A DNA stretch of 64,000 nt, taken from contig CAVTLC010000011.1 of assembly GCA_963735445.1 (NCBI GenBank), positions 1-64,000 of the forward strand, in the 5' to 3' direction. A program made the translations under genes and the position numbers. Of this stretch, positions 37,157 to 46,483 are shown in pieces. Numbering within the stretch: the first letter of the stretch is position 1; every line of letters starts with the position of its first letter. The stretch comes from AP-15 sp963735445 (GTDB taxonomy: Bacteria > Pseudomonadota > Alphaproteobacteria > ATCC43930 > CGMCC-115725). The notes under the pieces are model-generated. The model worked only from the letters and a program-made list of their open reading frames with translations, did not search any database and was not told the origin of the DNA.

Positions 37157-39985
37157 ATGGCTGATATCGACGGCGCAAGTTTTCTCTCCGGCGCCAACGC
37201 CGAATTTATCGCCGACCTGTATGCCCGCTTTCTCGACGACCCTGGCTCTATCGACGAAAGCTGGCGGCGGTTTTTTGCCGAAATCGGCGACGACGGGTCG
37301 GCCGCGCTGGCGGAGTTGCGCGCACCCTGTTGGAAAAAGCCGGCAGCGCAACGACGCAATGGCGCAACCGCGTCGGCGCCGACCGACGAAGCGGCTCTGC
37401 GCCAGGCAACCGCCAACTCGATCCACGCACTGCAACTGATCCGCGCCTATCGGGTGCGCGGGCATCTCGAAGCCGATCTCGATCCGCTGGGCCTCGACAA
37501 GCGCGGGCCCTATCCCGAACTCGATTACCGCAGCTACGGCTTTAGCGAAACCGATCTCGATCGCGAGATCTTTCTCAACGGCATCTTCGACCGCGAGCGC
37601 GCCAGTTTGCGCGAGATTATCGATATCCTGCGCCGGACCTACTGCGGCAAGATCGGCGTCGAGTACATGCACATCCAAGTGCCGGCTGAACGCGTCTGGA
37701 TCCAGGAGAAATTCGAGCGCCGGCAGCGCCGCCATGGCCTTTCGACCGCCGAAAAGAAGAATGTTCTCGAAATTCTGACGACGACCGAGACGTTCGAGCG
37801 GTTTCTCGACCGCCGTTACACCGGCACCAAGCGTTTTGGCATCGAGGGCGCGGAATCGCTGATGCCGGCGCTCGAGGCGATCCTGCGGCGCGGCAGCGAG
37901 CTCGGCGTCAAGGAGTTTGTGATCGGCATGCCGCACCGCGGCCGGCTCAACGTGCTCGCCAATTTTGTCGGCAAGCCCTATGCCGCGATCTTTTCCGAGT
38001 TTCAGGGCAACTCGACCAATCCCGAGCATGTTCACGGCTCGGGCGACGTCAAATACCACCTCGGCACCTCGGCCGACCGTGAGGTTGACGGGACGACCGT
38101 GCATCTGTCGTTGACCGCCAACCCGTCGCATCTCGAAGCGGTCAACCCGGTCGTGCTCGGCAAGGTGCGCGCCAAGCAGCAGCAGCGCGGCGACGAGGCG
38201 CGCCGCGAAGTCGCCGGGATCCTGATGCATGGCGACGCCGCTTTTGCCGGTCAGGGTCTGGTTGCCGAGTCGCTGGAGTTGTCGGAGCTGACCGGCTTCT
38301 GCACCGGCGGGACGATCCACGTCATCGTCAACAACCAGATCGGGTTCACCACGGCGCCGTCGGCAGCGCGATCGAGCCCCTACCCATCGGATGTCGCGAA
38401 AGGCGTGCAGGCGCCGATTTTTCACGTCAACGGCGATGATCCGGAGGCGGTCGTCGAAGTCGCCAAGGCCGCCGCCGATTACCGCCATCAATTCGGCAAG
38501 GATGTTGTCATCGATCTGTTTTGCTACCGCCGCCATGGGCACAATGAGGGTGACGAGCCGGCCTTCACCCAGCCATTGATGTACCGCACGATCGCGCGCC
38601 ATCCGACGACCCGGCAGCTCTACGCCCAGCGCCTGGTCGCGGAAGGAGTCATCCCCGAGGGCGAGGCCGAGGCAATGGCGGCCCGGTTTGTCAGCCGGCT
38701 CGAAAGCGAATTCGAGGCGGCGAAAAGCTATCGCCCGAACAAGGCCGATTGGCTCGAGGGCGCCTGGGCCGGGCTTGCCGAAGCCCCCGACGATGACCGC
38801 CGCGGCGACACCGGAGTCGATAGCGAGTTGCTGCAGCAGCTCGGGCGCGGGCTGGTCACGGCGCCCGAGGGTTTTCGCCTCAATCCCAAGATCGCCCGGC
38901 AGCTCGAGACCAAACGGGCCGCGATCGAGAGCGGCGATGGTATCGATTGGGCGACGGCCGAGGCTCTGGCGATCGCCTCACTCTGCGCCGAGGGTACCCA
39001 TGTCCGAATGTCGGGCCAAGACAGCGGGCGCGGCACCTTCTCGCACCGGCACGCGGTGTTGATCGATCAGGAGAGCGAACAGCGCTATGTCCCGATCAAT
39101 CATGTGCGGGCGGGTCAAGCGCCGTTCGAGATCATCGACAGCCCGTTGTCGGAGGCGGGCGTCGTCGGGTTCGAATACGGCTACAGCCTGGCCGACCCGT
39201 CCACTCTGGTGCTGTGGGAGGCGCAGTTCGGCGATTTCGCCAACGGCGCTCAAGTCATCATCGACCAGTTCCTCACCGCCGGCGAGGCAAAATGGCTGCG
39301 CATGAGCGGTCTCGTGTTACTGCTGCCGCATGGCTACGAAGGGCAGGGGCCGGAGCATTCTTCGGCCCGGATTGAGCGCTATTTGCAGCTCTGCGCCGAA
39401 GACAACATCCAGGTCTGCAACCTGACGACTGCAGCCAATTATTTCCACGCGCTCCGGCGCCAGGTGCGGCGCAACTTCCGAAAGCCGCTGGTCGTGTTCA
39501 CGCCTAAATCTTTGTTGCGCGCCAAGGAGGTGGCTTCGCCGCTCGACGAGTTGGGATCGGGAAGCTCATTCCACCGAGTGATCGGCGAGACCGGCGCGAT
39601 CGCGGCCGACGATCAGATCCGCCGCGTCGTGCTATGCTCCGGCAAGGTCTATTTCGATTTACTAAAGGCGCGGATCGCGAGCGGCGACGACCGGGTGGCG
39701 TTGGTGCGGGTCGAGCAGCTCTATCCGTTTCCGTTTAATAGCCTCGCTCGGGTGCTGGCGCGATGGCCCGATGCCGAGATCGTGTGGTGCCAGGAAGAAC
39801 CCCAGAATATGGGCGCGTGGAATTTTGTCGACCGGCGCATCGAGCGGGTTTTGACCGGTCTCGACGTCGCCGCCAAGCGCCCGCGCTTTGTCGGCCGCGC
39901 CGAGGCGGCCTCGCCAGCGACTGGCCTGTTCAAGCGCCATGTCGAGGAACAGGTGCAGCTCGTCACCGCAGCCCTCGCCGCTTAA
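37157..39985 (+). CDS. sucA: 2-oxoglutarate dehydrogenase E1 component
   Basis: A 942-residue thiamine-diphosphate decarboxylase of the TCA cycle that passes a succinyl group to E2. The N-terminal FLSGANAEFIADLYARFLDD block is the E1 assembly arm. VIGMPHRGRLNVLANFVGKP and HVNGDDPEAVVEVAKAAADY (ThDP/Mg site) follow. Later come HNEGDEPAFTQPLMYRTI and LLPHGYEGQGPEHSSARIER. I chose the ATG at 37157, since the frame upstream to 37133 is not family-like. sucB follows 17 bases after the stop. E3 (lpd) and sucCD are outside the window. Confidence 0.97.
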   Translation: MADIDGASFLSGANAEFIADLYARFLDDPGSIDESWRRFFAEIGDDGSAALAELRAPCWKKPAAQRRNGATASAPTDEAALRQATANSIHALQLIRAYRVRGHLEADLDPLGLDKRGPYPELDYRSYGFSETDLDREIFLNGIFDRERASLREIIDILRRTYCGKIGVEYMHIQVPAERVWIQEKFERRQRRHGLSTAEKKNVLEILTTTETFERFLDRRYTGTKRFGIEGAESLMPALEAILRRGSELGVKEFVIGMPHRGRLNVLANFVGKPYAAIFSEFQGNSTNPEHVHGSGDVKYHLGTSADREVDGTTVHLSLTANPSHLEAVNPVVLGKVRAKQQQRGDEARREVAGILMHGDAAFAGQGLVAESLELSELTGFCTGGTIHVIVNNQIGFTTAPSAARSSPYPSDVAKGVQAPIFHVNGDDPEAVVEVAKAAADYRHQFGKDVVIDLFCYRRHGHNEGDEPAFTQPLMYRTIARHPTTRQLYAQRLVAEGVIPEGEAEAMAARFVSRLESEFEAAKSYRPNKADWLEGAWAGLAEAPDDDRRGDTGVDSELLQQLGRGLVTAPEGFRLNPKIARQLETKRAAIESGDGIDWATAEALAIASLCAEGTHVRMSGQDSGRGTFSHRHAVLIDQESEQRYVPINHVRAGQAPFEIIDSPLSEAGVVGFEYGYSLADPSTLVLWEAQFGDFANGAQVIIDQFLTAGEAKWLRMSGLVLLLPHGYEGQGPEHSSARIERYLQLCAEDNIQVCNLTTAANYFHALRRQVRRNFRKPLVVFTPKSLLRAKEVASPLDELGSGSSFHRVIGETGAIAADDQIRRVVLCSGKVYFDLLKARIASGDDRVALVRVEQLYPFPFNSLARVLARWPDAEIVWCQEEPQNMGAWNFVDRRIERVLTGLDVAAKRPRFVGRAEAASPATGLFKRHVEEQVQLVTAALAA

Positions 39986-40002
39986 GCGGAGGGTTTGGCG
40001 AG

Positions 40003-41335
40003 ATGGCGATCGAGATCAAGGTGCCGAGCCTCGGTGAATCGGTCACCGACGCCACGGTCGCCAAATGGCTGAAGCAGCCCGGTGAGCCGGTCGCGGTTGA
40101 CGAGCCGATCGTCGAACTCGAGACCGACAAGGTGAATGTCGAGGTGCCGGCGCCGGTAGCCGGGACGCTCGCCGAAATTGTCGCCGCGGAGGGCATCACC
40201 CTGCCGGTCGGCGCGGTGCTCGGCATTATTGGCGATGGCGCGGTCGCGGTGCCGGCGGCGCACCCGACCCCGCTCGAAGCAAGCCTGCCGCTACCTGAAG
40301 AACAAGATGCGGCGATCGCCGCCCCCGAACCCGCGGCTGCAGGACATGTCGCGGCACTTGACCGTTCCGGGCCTGCGGTCCGCAAATTGGTTGCGGAAAG
40401 CGGACTCGACGCTCGTGCGATCATGCCGACCGGACCCGGTCATCGGCTCACCAAAGCCGATGTGATGGCCGCGGCGGCGCGCCCAGCGGACGCGCCGGCG
40501 ACGACGATCCACCCGTCACCCGTCGCGTCTCCACCGGTGGTCAAGACACCGCCCCCAGTCAGCGCCGCCCCAGTCAGCGCCGCCCCAGTCAGCGCCGCCG
40601 CTCTCAGCGCCGGTGCTGGCGGGTGATCGCGAAATACGGGTACGGATGACGCGGCTGCGGCAGCGCATCGCCGAGCGGCTGAAGGCGGCGCAAAACGCTG
40701 CCGCGATGCTGACCACGTTCAACGAAATCGACATGAGCCGGACAATTGCGTTGCGCGAGCAATGGCGCGACGCGTTTGAGAAAAAACACGGTGTCCGGCT
40801 CGGATTTATGTCGGTCTTTGTCAAAGCCTCGATCGCCGCATTGATGGAGTTCCCGGGCGTCAACGCCGAGATCGACGGCAGCGATATCGTCTACAAAAAC
40901 CATTACGACATCGGAGTCGCGGTCGGGACCGAGCATGGGCTCGTCGTACCGGTCTTACGCGACGCCGATGGCATGAGCTTCGCCGAGATCGAAAAGGAGA
41001 TTGCTGCACTCGGCGGCAAGGCACGCGACGGCAAGTTGTCGATCGATGATCTATCCGGCGGCACGTTTACGATCTCGAATGGCGGCATTTACGGCTCGCT
41101 GTTGTCGACGCCAATCCTGAACCCGCCGCAATCCGGCATTCTGGGCATGCACAAGATCGAGCGCCGCCCGGTCGCGGTGACCGGGCCAGGCGGCGAAACG
41201 ATCGAAATCCGGCCGATGATGTATGTCGCGTTGTCCTACGACCACCGGCTCGTCGATGGCCGCGAGGCGGTCGGCTTCCTGGTTCGGATCAAGGAATTGG
41301 TCGAAGACCCGTCGCGCCTGCTGTTCGATATCTGA
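40003..41335 (+). CDS. sucB: 2-oxoglutarate dehydrogenase E2 (dihydrolipoamide succinyltransferase), frameshifted
   Basis: E2 carries the succinyl group on lipoate to CoA. The lipoyl domain (1-78) has the modified Lys43 in ETDKVNVEVPAP. The E3-binding domain has VRKLVAESGLDARAIMPTG. A Pro/Ala linker then contains three 15-bp repeats (40556-40600, PVSAA) and runs into a stop at 40626. The catalytic domain (MTRLRQRIAERLKAAQNAAA, then SYDHRLVDGREAV with the active-site His and Asp) is one frame over and ends at 41335. One extra base near 40600-40612 accounts for it. The joined protein is about 443 residues. An intact E2 is expected to be essential, so a sequencing error is likely. Confidence 0.93.
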
Positions 41336-41337
41336 AA

Positions 41338-41901
41338 TCACTCGGCCGCGACCGGCGGTTTAGCCGGGGTTGTGACGATGCGAGCGATCAACGGCAGGAT
41401 CTTGCGGTTGACATCCTGTTCGCTGAGCGGCCCGACATGGCGATAGCGGATGTGACCGGCGGGATCGACGACATAGGTCTCGGGCACGCCATATACCCCG
41501 AAGTTGATCGCGGTCGTTCCGTCCTGGTCGATCCCGATATGGCGATAGGGGTTGCCGAGATCGTCGAGGAAATGTCGTGAGGCCTCGGGCTTATCCTTGT
41601 AGGCGATCCCCTCGAGGGTGACGCCGGGCTGCCGGGCAAGCTCCATCAACGCCGGCTGTTCTTCGCGGCACGGCGCACACCATGACGCAAAAAAATTGAC
41701 GATGGTGACGCCGCCGGCGAGATCCTTGCGCGCTAGGCCTTTTGCCGGGTCATAGAGGCCAGGAAGATCAAAGTTCGGGGCCGGCCGGTTGATCATCGCC
41801 GAGGGTAAGAGGCTCGGATCGTGGTTGAGCCCCATCGCAAACGCCACCAGCAGCACCGCGAACAGCGCCACCGGTACCAGATACAAAAGCTTGCGCACCA
41901 A
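41338..41901 (-). CDS. ccmG: Thiol:disulfide interchange protein CcmG/DsbE
   Basis: A 187-residue membrane-tethered thioredoxin that keeps apocytochrome CxxCH motifs reduced for heme attachment. One N-terminal helix (residues 4-24) anchors it facing the periplasm. The active site FFASWCAPC has Cys75 and Cys78. The CcmG-type central region is NFGVYGVPETYVVDPAG. It ends two bases from the sucB stop (convergent). It follows ccmE by 31 bases and completes the ccmABCDE-G block. Confidence 0.94.
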   Translation of the reverse strand: MVRKLLYLVPVALFAVLLVAFAMGLNHDPSLLPSAMINRPAPNFDLPGLYDPAKGLARKDLAGGVTIVNFFASWCAPCREEQPALMELARQPGVTLEGIAYKDKPEASRHFLDDLGNPYRHIGIDQDGTTAINFGVYGVPETYVVDPAGHIRYRHVGPLSEQDVNRKILPLIARIVTTPAKPPVAAE

Positions 41902-41932
41902 ACCGGCTCGCCCTGGGAGGTGTCCAATTCGC

Positions 41933-42421
41933 CTAGCGTACCGGCGAAGGCGCCGGTTTCAGCGGCGCCGCGGCGGCTTCGGTCGCACCGCCTTCCTGCC
42001 AATGCCCGCTCTTTTTGAGCGCGTCGACGACCTCCCGCGGCATGTAGCGCTCGTCGTGCTTGGCAAGGATTGTCGAGGCGTCAAACACCCCGCCCGGCTC
42101 CAGCTTGCCTTCGGCGACAACCCCTTGGCCCTCGCGGAACAAGTCCGGCAGGATGCCGTGATAAGTCACCGGGATGTCTGTCTTGCCATCGGTGATGCGG
42201 AATGCGACCCGGCTGTCGGCGTCGCGCTTGACGCTGCCGTCCTCGACCAAGCCGCCGAGCCGGACCCGCCGCTCGGCCGAAATTGCCTGCGTTTTCAGAT
42301 CGCTCGGGCTGTAGAAAAAGACGAGGTTGCTGCTGAACGCGCTCAGCACCAGCGCCGTAGCGCCGCCGAGCGCCATCATGCCAAGCGCCAGCAATCCCAG
42401 GCGCTGCTGTTTGCGGGTCAT
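41933..42421 (-). CDS. ccmE: Periplasmic heme chaperone CcmE
   Basis: A 162-residue heme carrier that binds heme covalently and hands it to the cytochrome c heme lyase. N-terminal helix (about 8-28) then an OB-fold beta-barrel. The heme-binding His is His122 in LAKHDERYMP, with Tyr126 as the heme-iron ligand. The C-terminal tail is Ala/Pro-rich and disordered. Its ATG overlaps the ccmD stop (ATGA) at 42418-42421, which fixes the start. Confidence 0.95.
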   Translation of the reverse strand: MTRKQQRLGLLALGMMALGGATALVLSAFSSNLVFFYSPSDLKTQAISAERRVRLGGLVEDGSVKRDADSRVAFRITDGKTDIPVTYHGILPDLFREGQGVVAEGKLEPGGVFDASTILAKHDERYMPREVVDALKKSGHWQEGGATEAAAAPLKPAPSPVR

Positions 42422-42591
42422 CGCCGCGGCCTCACCTGCTGCTGCAGCCTTTCGAGGCTGCGGGCGCTGTCGCGGTAACGCCGCCAAGATTGAAACGCCA
42501 ACCCGCCAAGGACCGCAGCCGTCAGCGCGTAGGCAGGCCACACATAAACGGCGTAGCCGCCCATCGCGAAGTAGCTGGTGATGGCGCTCAC
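42418..42591 (-). CDS. ccmD: Heme exporter protein CcmD
   Basis: A 57-residue single-helix membrane protein that stabilises CcmC-CcmE during heme transfer. It starts at a GTG, runs SYFAMGGYAVYVWPAY then a membrane helix (ALTAAVLGGLAF), and ends in a basic cytoplasmic tail (SWRRYRDSARS) as in known CcmD proteins. It lies exactly where expected, between ccmC (10 bases upstream) and ccmE (4-base overlap). It is easily missed because of its size. Confidence 0.88.
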   Translation of the reverse strand: MSAITSYFAMGGYAVYVWPAYALTAAVLGGLAFQSWRRYRDSARSLERLQQQVRPRR

Positions 42592-42601
42592 CCTCGCCGC
42601 C

Positions 42602-43384
42602 TCATCGCTGCACCACCGGCCGCACCGGCGCCGTCACCTCGGGCCGAGATCGGGCCGGTGCTGACGCCGGAGCGGTGTTGAGGCGCAACGCACGGACCTT
42701 GCGCTCATTGAGTTCGGTTCGCATGCGGACCAGCAGCAGCGTGACAAACAGCAGGGTAAATCCCAGCGCCATCACCAACAGCGGCATCAGCATCGACAAC
42801 GCGATCGTCGGCTTGCCAAAGCGCAACACGCTGGCTGGCTGATGCAGCGTGTTCCACCAATCGACCGAGAATTTGATGATCGGCAGATTGACGACCCCTA
42901 CCAAGGCCAGAACCGACCCGGCTCGGCCGCCGCGCGCGGGGTCATCGAACGCGTTCACCAGCGCGATATAGCCGAGGTAGAGAAAGAACAGCACCAGCAC
43001 CGAGGTCAGCCGCGCGTCCCACACCCACCAGGTGCCCCACATCGGTCGGCCCCACAGCGAGCCGGTCGTCAGGCAGACAAAAGTGAAGGCGGCGCCAATC
43101 GGGGCCGCCGAGCGCGCCGCGATCTCGGCCAATGGATGGCGCCAGACCAGGGCAACGCCGCTCGCCACCGCGACAAACAAATAGACGTTGAGCGCCAGCC
43201 ACGCCGCCGGGACATGGACATACATGATGCGGACGGCTTCGCCCTGCTGGTAATCGGGCGGTGCGGCGACCAAGGCCAGATAGAGCCCGATAGCAATAAT
43301 CGCGAGGCTCGCCCAAGCGCACCACGGCAACGCCGCACCGCTGATCCGCATAAAACGGGCGGGGTTGGCGAAGCGGCTCAGCAT
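42602..43384 (-). CDS. ccmC: Heme exporter protein CcmC
   Basis: A 260-residue membrane protein that loads heme onto CcmE. It has six predicted helices. The heme-handling tryptophan-rich motif reads WGTWWVWDARLTS in the periplasmic loop, flanked by His residues (MYVHVPAAW and WWNTLHQPAS). I chose the ATG at 43384 (MLSRFANPARFM), since the upstream residues are not family-like. A 17-bp direct repeat (TCGCTGCCGCGGGTTCA at 43453 and 43477) lies in the gap to ccmB. Confidence 0.93.
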   Translation of the reverse strand: MLSRFANPARFMRISGAALPWCAWASLAIIAIGLYLALVAAPPDYQQGEAVRIMYVHVPAAWLALNVYLFVAVASGVALVWRHPLAEIAARSAAPIGAAFTFVCLTTGSLWGRPMWGTWWVWDARLTSVLVLFFLYLGYIALVNAFDDPARGGRAGSVLALVGVVNLPIIKFSVDWWNTLHQPASVLRFGKPTIALSMLMPLLVMALGFTLLFVTLLLVRMRTELNERKVRALRLNTAPASAPARSRPEVTAPVRPVVQR

Positions 43385-43490
43385 CGGCAGAAATCGTCGT
43401 TCACAGTGATTGTTATAGCGCAAAATCGACTCTGCGCCAGCGGCGCCGCCGGTCGCTGCCGCGGGTTCACGCCAGTTCGCTGCCGCGGGT

Positions 43491-44156
43491 TCATTCGAGC
43501 GCCTGCCGCAACGCAGCCGCGGCCGCCCATGGACACAGCGGCAGCGCGATCAAGCTGAGCGCGCCGAGCAGCAACAGATCAGCGCGCGATCCGGTTCCAA
43601 TCGCTTCCGCCTCGACCGCGCCAGCGCCGAAAACCAATGGCGGAATGTAAAGCGGCAGGACCAGCAGCGACAACAGGACGCCCTGCCGGCGCGCGCCGAG
43701 CGTCAATGCCGCTGCGACCCCGCCGATCAGGCTCAGCGCCGGGGTGCCGATCAACAAACTGGCGAATAAAATTCCAACCGCGCGCGGGTCGAGATCGACG
43801 ACGAATGCCAATGCCGGGCTGATCAATGCCAATGGCACCCCGGTCGACACCCAATGCGCGGCGCATTTCGCTAATGCCGCAAGCTCGAGCGGCAACGGCG
43901 ATAAGGCGATCAAGTCGAGACCGCCATCCTCATAATCCGGCAAGAACAGCCGATCGAGCGACAGGAGTGCCGCGAGCAACGCTGCGACCCACAAAATCCC
44001 CGGCGCCACGCGCGACAGAACTTCCTGCTCAGGGCCGACCCCGAACGGGAACAGCACGACGGTCAGCACAAAAAAGGCGATCACGAGACCGGTGTCGCCG
44101 CCCTGGCGCAATGCCAATCGCAGATCGCGGCGGAACAGGCCGAGAAACGCCGTCAT
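43491..44156 (-). CDS. ccmB: Heme exporter protein CcmB
   Basis: A 221-residue membrane protein with six hydrophobic helices, the membrane partner of ATPase CcmA. The pair works with CcmC to release heme-loaded CcmE. FLGLFRRDLRLALRQGGD and DRLFLPDYEDGGLDLI are family blocks. I chose the ATG at 44156, since it begins the conserved N-terminus one base after the ccmA stop. A Gly-rich segment (GVAAALTLGARRQGVLLSLL) is present. Confidence 0.93.
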   Translation of the reverse strand: MTAFLGLFRRDLRLALRQGGDTGLVIAFFVLTVVLFPFGVGPEQEVLSRVAPGILWVAALLAALLSLDRLFLPDYEDGGLDLIALSPLPLELAALAKCAAHWVSTGVPLALISPALAFVVDLDPRAVGILFASLLIGTPALSLIGGVAAALTLGARRQGVLLSLLVLPLYIPPLVFGAGAVEAEAIGTGSRADLLLLGALSLIALPLCPWAAAAALRQALE

Positions 44157-44157
44157 C

Positions 44158-44883
44158 TCACTCGGCGAAGACAGCATCGAGCTCGTCAAGGCGGGGGGCA
44201 TAGCCGTCAAGCGCCAGGGTTGCCGCGGTGTCGAGCGCGATCGGCGCGTGGGTCGCGATCATGACCATGCCGTCGGCGGCGCGATGCGCCGCGATCGCCT
44301 GTTCAAGCCTGGCTTGACTGTCGGTATCGAGGGCGGTCGTCGGCTCGTCGAGCAGCCACAATTGCGCGGGCGCGGCCAGCAAGCGCGCGAGGGCGACGCG
44401 GCGCCGCTGACCGGCCGAGAGCCAACGGCACGGCCAATCTGCGATCGCTTCGATGTCGAAATCGGAAAGCGCCTCGGCGATGGCATGCTCCGCGCCTGAT
44501 CGGCGCGAGCCGCGGAGTGCCGCACAAAACGCCAAACTCTCACGCGGCGTCATCGCCGGCTTTAGCGCATCGAGATGGCCGACATAGTGCAGTCGGGCAT
44601 GATGCGATGCGATATCGTCGGCGATGCTTTTCGCTCCCCACAACAGGCGGCCTGCTGCTGGCGTCAGCAGGCCGGCCACCAGCCGCAACAAGCTCGATTT
44701 GCCGCTGCCATTGGCGCCGGTCAGAACCAGCGCCCCTCCGGGCGGAAGCCGAAACGAAAGGCCGGTGAAAACAACCCGCTCGCCACGGCGGCAGGCGAGC
44801 TCTTCGACGATAAGCTCGGCTGAAGAGACAGCTCGGGCGGACGCCAAGGATGGCTCGGTAAAATCGGTCAGGTGCAGCGGCAT
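44158..44883 (-). CDS. ccmA: Cytochrome c biogenesis ATP-binding protein CcmA
   Basis: A 241-residue ABC ATPase that powers release of holo-CcmE. Walker A is GANGSGKS (residues 56-63), the signature LSAGQRRRVALARL and Walker B LWLLDEPTTALD. The family core begins at ELIVEELACRRGERVVF (about residue 23), so the first 20 residues are an extension. A TTG at about residue 13 would be an alternative start. This matters because a terminator-like hairpin with a T-run ends right at the first ATG (44884-44918). Confidence 0.93.
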   Translation of the reverse strand: MPLHLTDFTEPSLASARAVSSAELIVEELACRRGERVVFTGLSFRLPPGGALVLTGANGSGKSSLLRLVAGLLTPAAGRLLWGAKSIADDIASHHARLHYVGHLDALKPAMTPRESLAFCAALRGSRRSGAEHAIAEALSDFDIEAIADWPCRWLSAGQRRRVALARLLAAPAQLWLLDEPTTALDTDSQARLEQAIAAHRAADGMVMIATHAPIALDTAATLALDGYAPRLDELDAVFAE

Positions 44884-44918
44884 AAAAAGGCGGCTCCGGA
44901 GGGGGAATCCGGAGCCGC
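44884..44918 (-). terminator. Rho-independent-type hairpin abutting the ccmA start
   Basis: On the minus strand an 11-bp perfect stem (GCGGCTCCGGA/TCCGGAGCCGC) with a 7-base loop is followed by CCTTTTT and then ATG of ccmA. It is therefore a canonical intrinsic terminator for transcription coming from the ligase gene at 45065-46312. If the first ATG is used, the T-run overlaps the leader, so it could act as an attenuator or as an insulator before a downstream promoter. Confidence 0.6.
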
Positions 44919-45064
44919 TTGGCCATCGGCCGTTGCTGGCGGCCGAGTACGAGGTTTGGGGGACAAACCTGTAAGGGTAAACCTTACACCTACCATATGG
45001 GGCGCGGATTGGGACTTTGGTTTGAAGGAAGTATGACCTTTTAGTGAATAATTTCGGCCGGCCC

Positions 45065-46312
45065 TTAATCGAGCGGCCGGCGATCCTCGATCAGCTTTCC
45101 ATCGTCCGGCAGGCTCCCATGCGGCACTTGGTCGATCGCTGAGCGCAACCGCGTCAGGGCCTGTACGGTCTCCGCGATCCGGGCGACGTCTACCGGCTCA
45201 CCGGTCTCGACCAGCAATGTCATGGCATCGGCACCATTGACCCGCTCGACGACAAGTCGCGCCCGGCTTATCGACGGGTGCCGGCGGACGACATCGCTGA
45301 TTTGCCCCGGGTGGACAAACATGCCGCGGATTTTGGTCGTCTGATCGGCGCGACCGAGCCAACCCTTTATGCGGTCGTTGGTGCGAGCGCTGCGCACCGG
45401 ATCGGGCAACATCGCGGAGAGGTCGCCGGTGGCAAAACGGATCAGAGGGTATTCCGGGGTCAAGGTCGTTACCACGACTTCGCCGGTGTCACCGCGAGCG
45501 ACGGGTTCGCCGGTTCCAGGACGGACGATTTCGACGATGATGTCCTCATCGAGGACCATCCCCGGCTCGAGTTCGCCATCAGCAGCCGTGCTTTCATAGG
45601 CGATAACACCGATATCGGCGGTCCCGTAGCATTGCAGCACGGCTATCCCGCGTTCCCGAAACTCGCGGCGGAGCACCGCCGGCAGCGCCTCGGCGCCGAC
45701 CAGCGCCTTTTTCAGAGAAGATATGTCGATGCCCTCGCTCGCCGCCCGATCGAGCAGAATCTTCAAAAACGACGGGGTCCCGACATAACCGATCGGTTTG
45801 AGGTCGGCGATCGCCCGCAACTGCTGCTCGGTCTGCCCGGTTCCGGCGGGGATGACCGGGCAGCCGAGAGCCTCTGCAGCGCTCTCGACCATCGCCCCGG
45901 CCGGGGTCAGATGGTAGGAGAAGGTGTTGTGGACGAGATCGCCGGCGCGAAAACCGGCCGCAAATAATGCCCGAGCAAACCGCCCATAATCCGGCCGACG
46001 CCCTTCCGGTTCATAGATCGGGCCGGGTGAGACAAAAACCCGGCGCAATGCCGAAATCGGCACCGCCGTCAGCCCGCCAAAGGGTGGGTCGCGCTGCTGC
46101 AATTCGATCAGTTCGGATTTTCTTGTCAGCGGCAATCGCGCGAGTGCAGCACGATCGACGACCGCGGCCGGCTCGACTTCGCTAAAGAGCCTGCGATACG
46201 CTGGACAGTGGCGCTTTGCTGCCGCGATTATCGACGGCAGCTGCGACATCAGCGCTGCTTCGCGCTCGGCTGGATCGCGCGCCTCTTGCTCGTCAAATAG
46301 GTCGCTCACCAT
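45065..46312 (-). CDS. PaaK-like phenylacetate-CoA ligase family protein
   Basis: A 415-residue adenylate-forming enzyme related to phenylacetate-CoA ligase; it would activate a carboxylic acid with ATP and CoA. It has the family's YGTADIG (adenine/acid site), ATGDLS and the WLGRADQTTKIRGMFVHPGQI block near the C-terminus. I chose the ATG at 46312 because GGGAGG sits just ahead of it. The reading frame upstream (to 46507) is not family-like. The N-terminal P-loop-like region is weak, as in many PaaK relatives. It has no paa neighbours, so the substrate is unknown and need not be phenylacetate. Confidence 0.85.
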   Translation of the reverse strand: MVSDLFDEQEARDPAEREAALMSQLPSIIAAAKRHCPAYRRLFSEVEPAAVVDRAALARLPLTRKSELIELQQRDPPFGGLTAVPISALRRVFVSPGPIYEPEGRRPDYGRFARALFAAGFRAGDLVHNTFSYHLTPAGAMVESAAEALGCPVIPAGTGQTEQQLRAIADLKPIGYVGTPSFLKILLDRAASEGIDISSLKKALVGAEALPAVLRREFRERGIAVLQCYGTADIGVIAYESTAADGELEPGMVLDEDIIVEIVRPGTGEPVARGDTGEVVVTTLTPEYPLIRFATGDLSAMLPDPVRSARTNDRIKGWLGRADQTTKIRGMFVHPGQISDVVRRHPSISRARLVVERVNGADAMTLLVETGEPVDVARIAETVQALTRLRSAIDQVPHGSLPDDGKLIEDRRPLD

Positions 46313-46483
46313 GACGGCCTCCCTTTGCCCGCTCGGTTTGGCGCCCAGATCGGTTTCGCAGCACCCAAAGTACTGCGCCCCGCCCCAAGCCGCGTCAACA
46401 ACCCTTGAAGCGTTTCGGTCGGCACAGTTGTCTCGTCGCGTATCGGGCCCTCTGCATCGGCCGTAAGTTAAAAAGCGCTGTGG

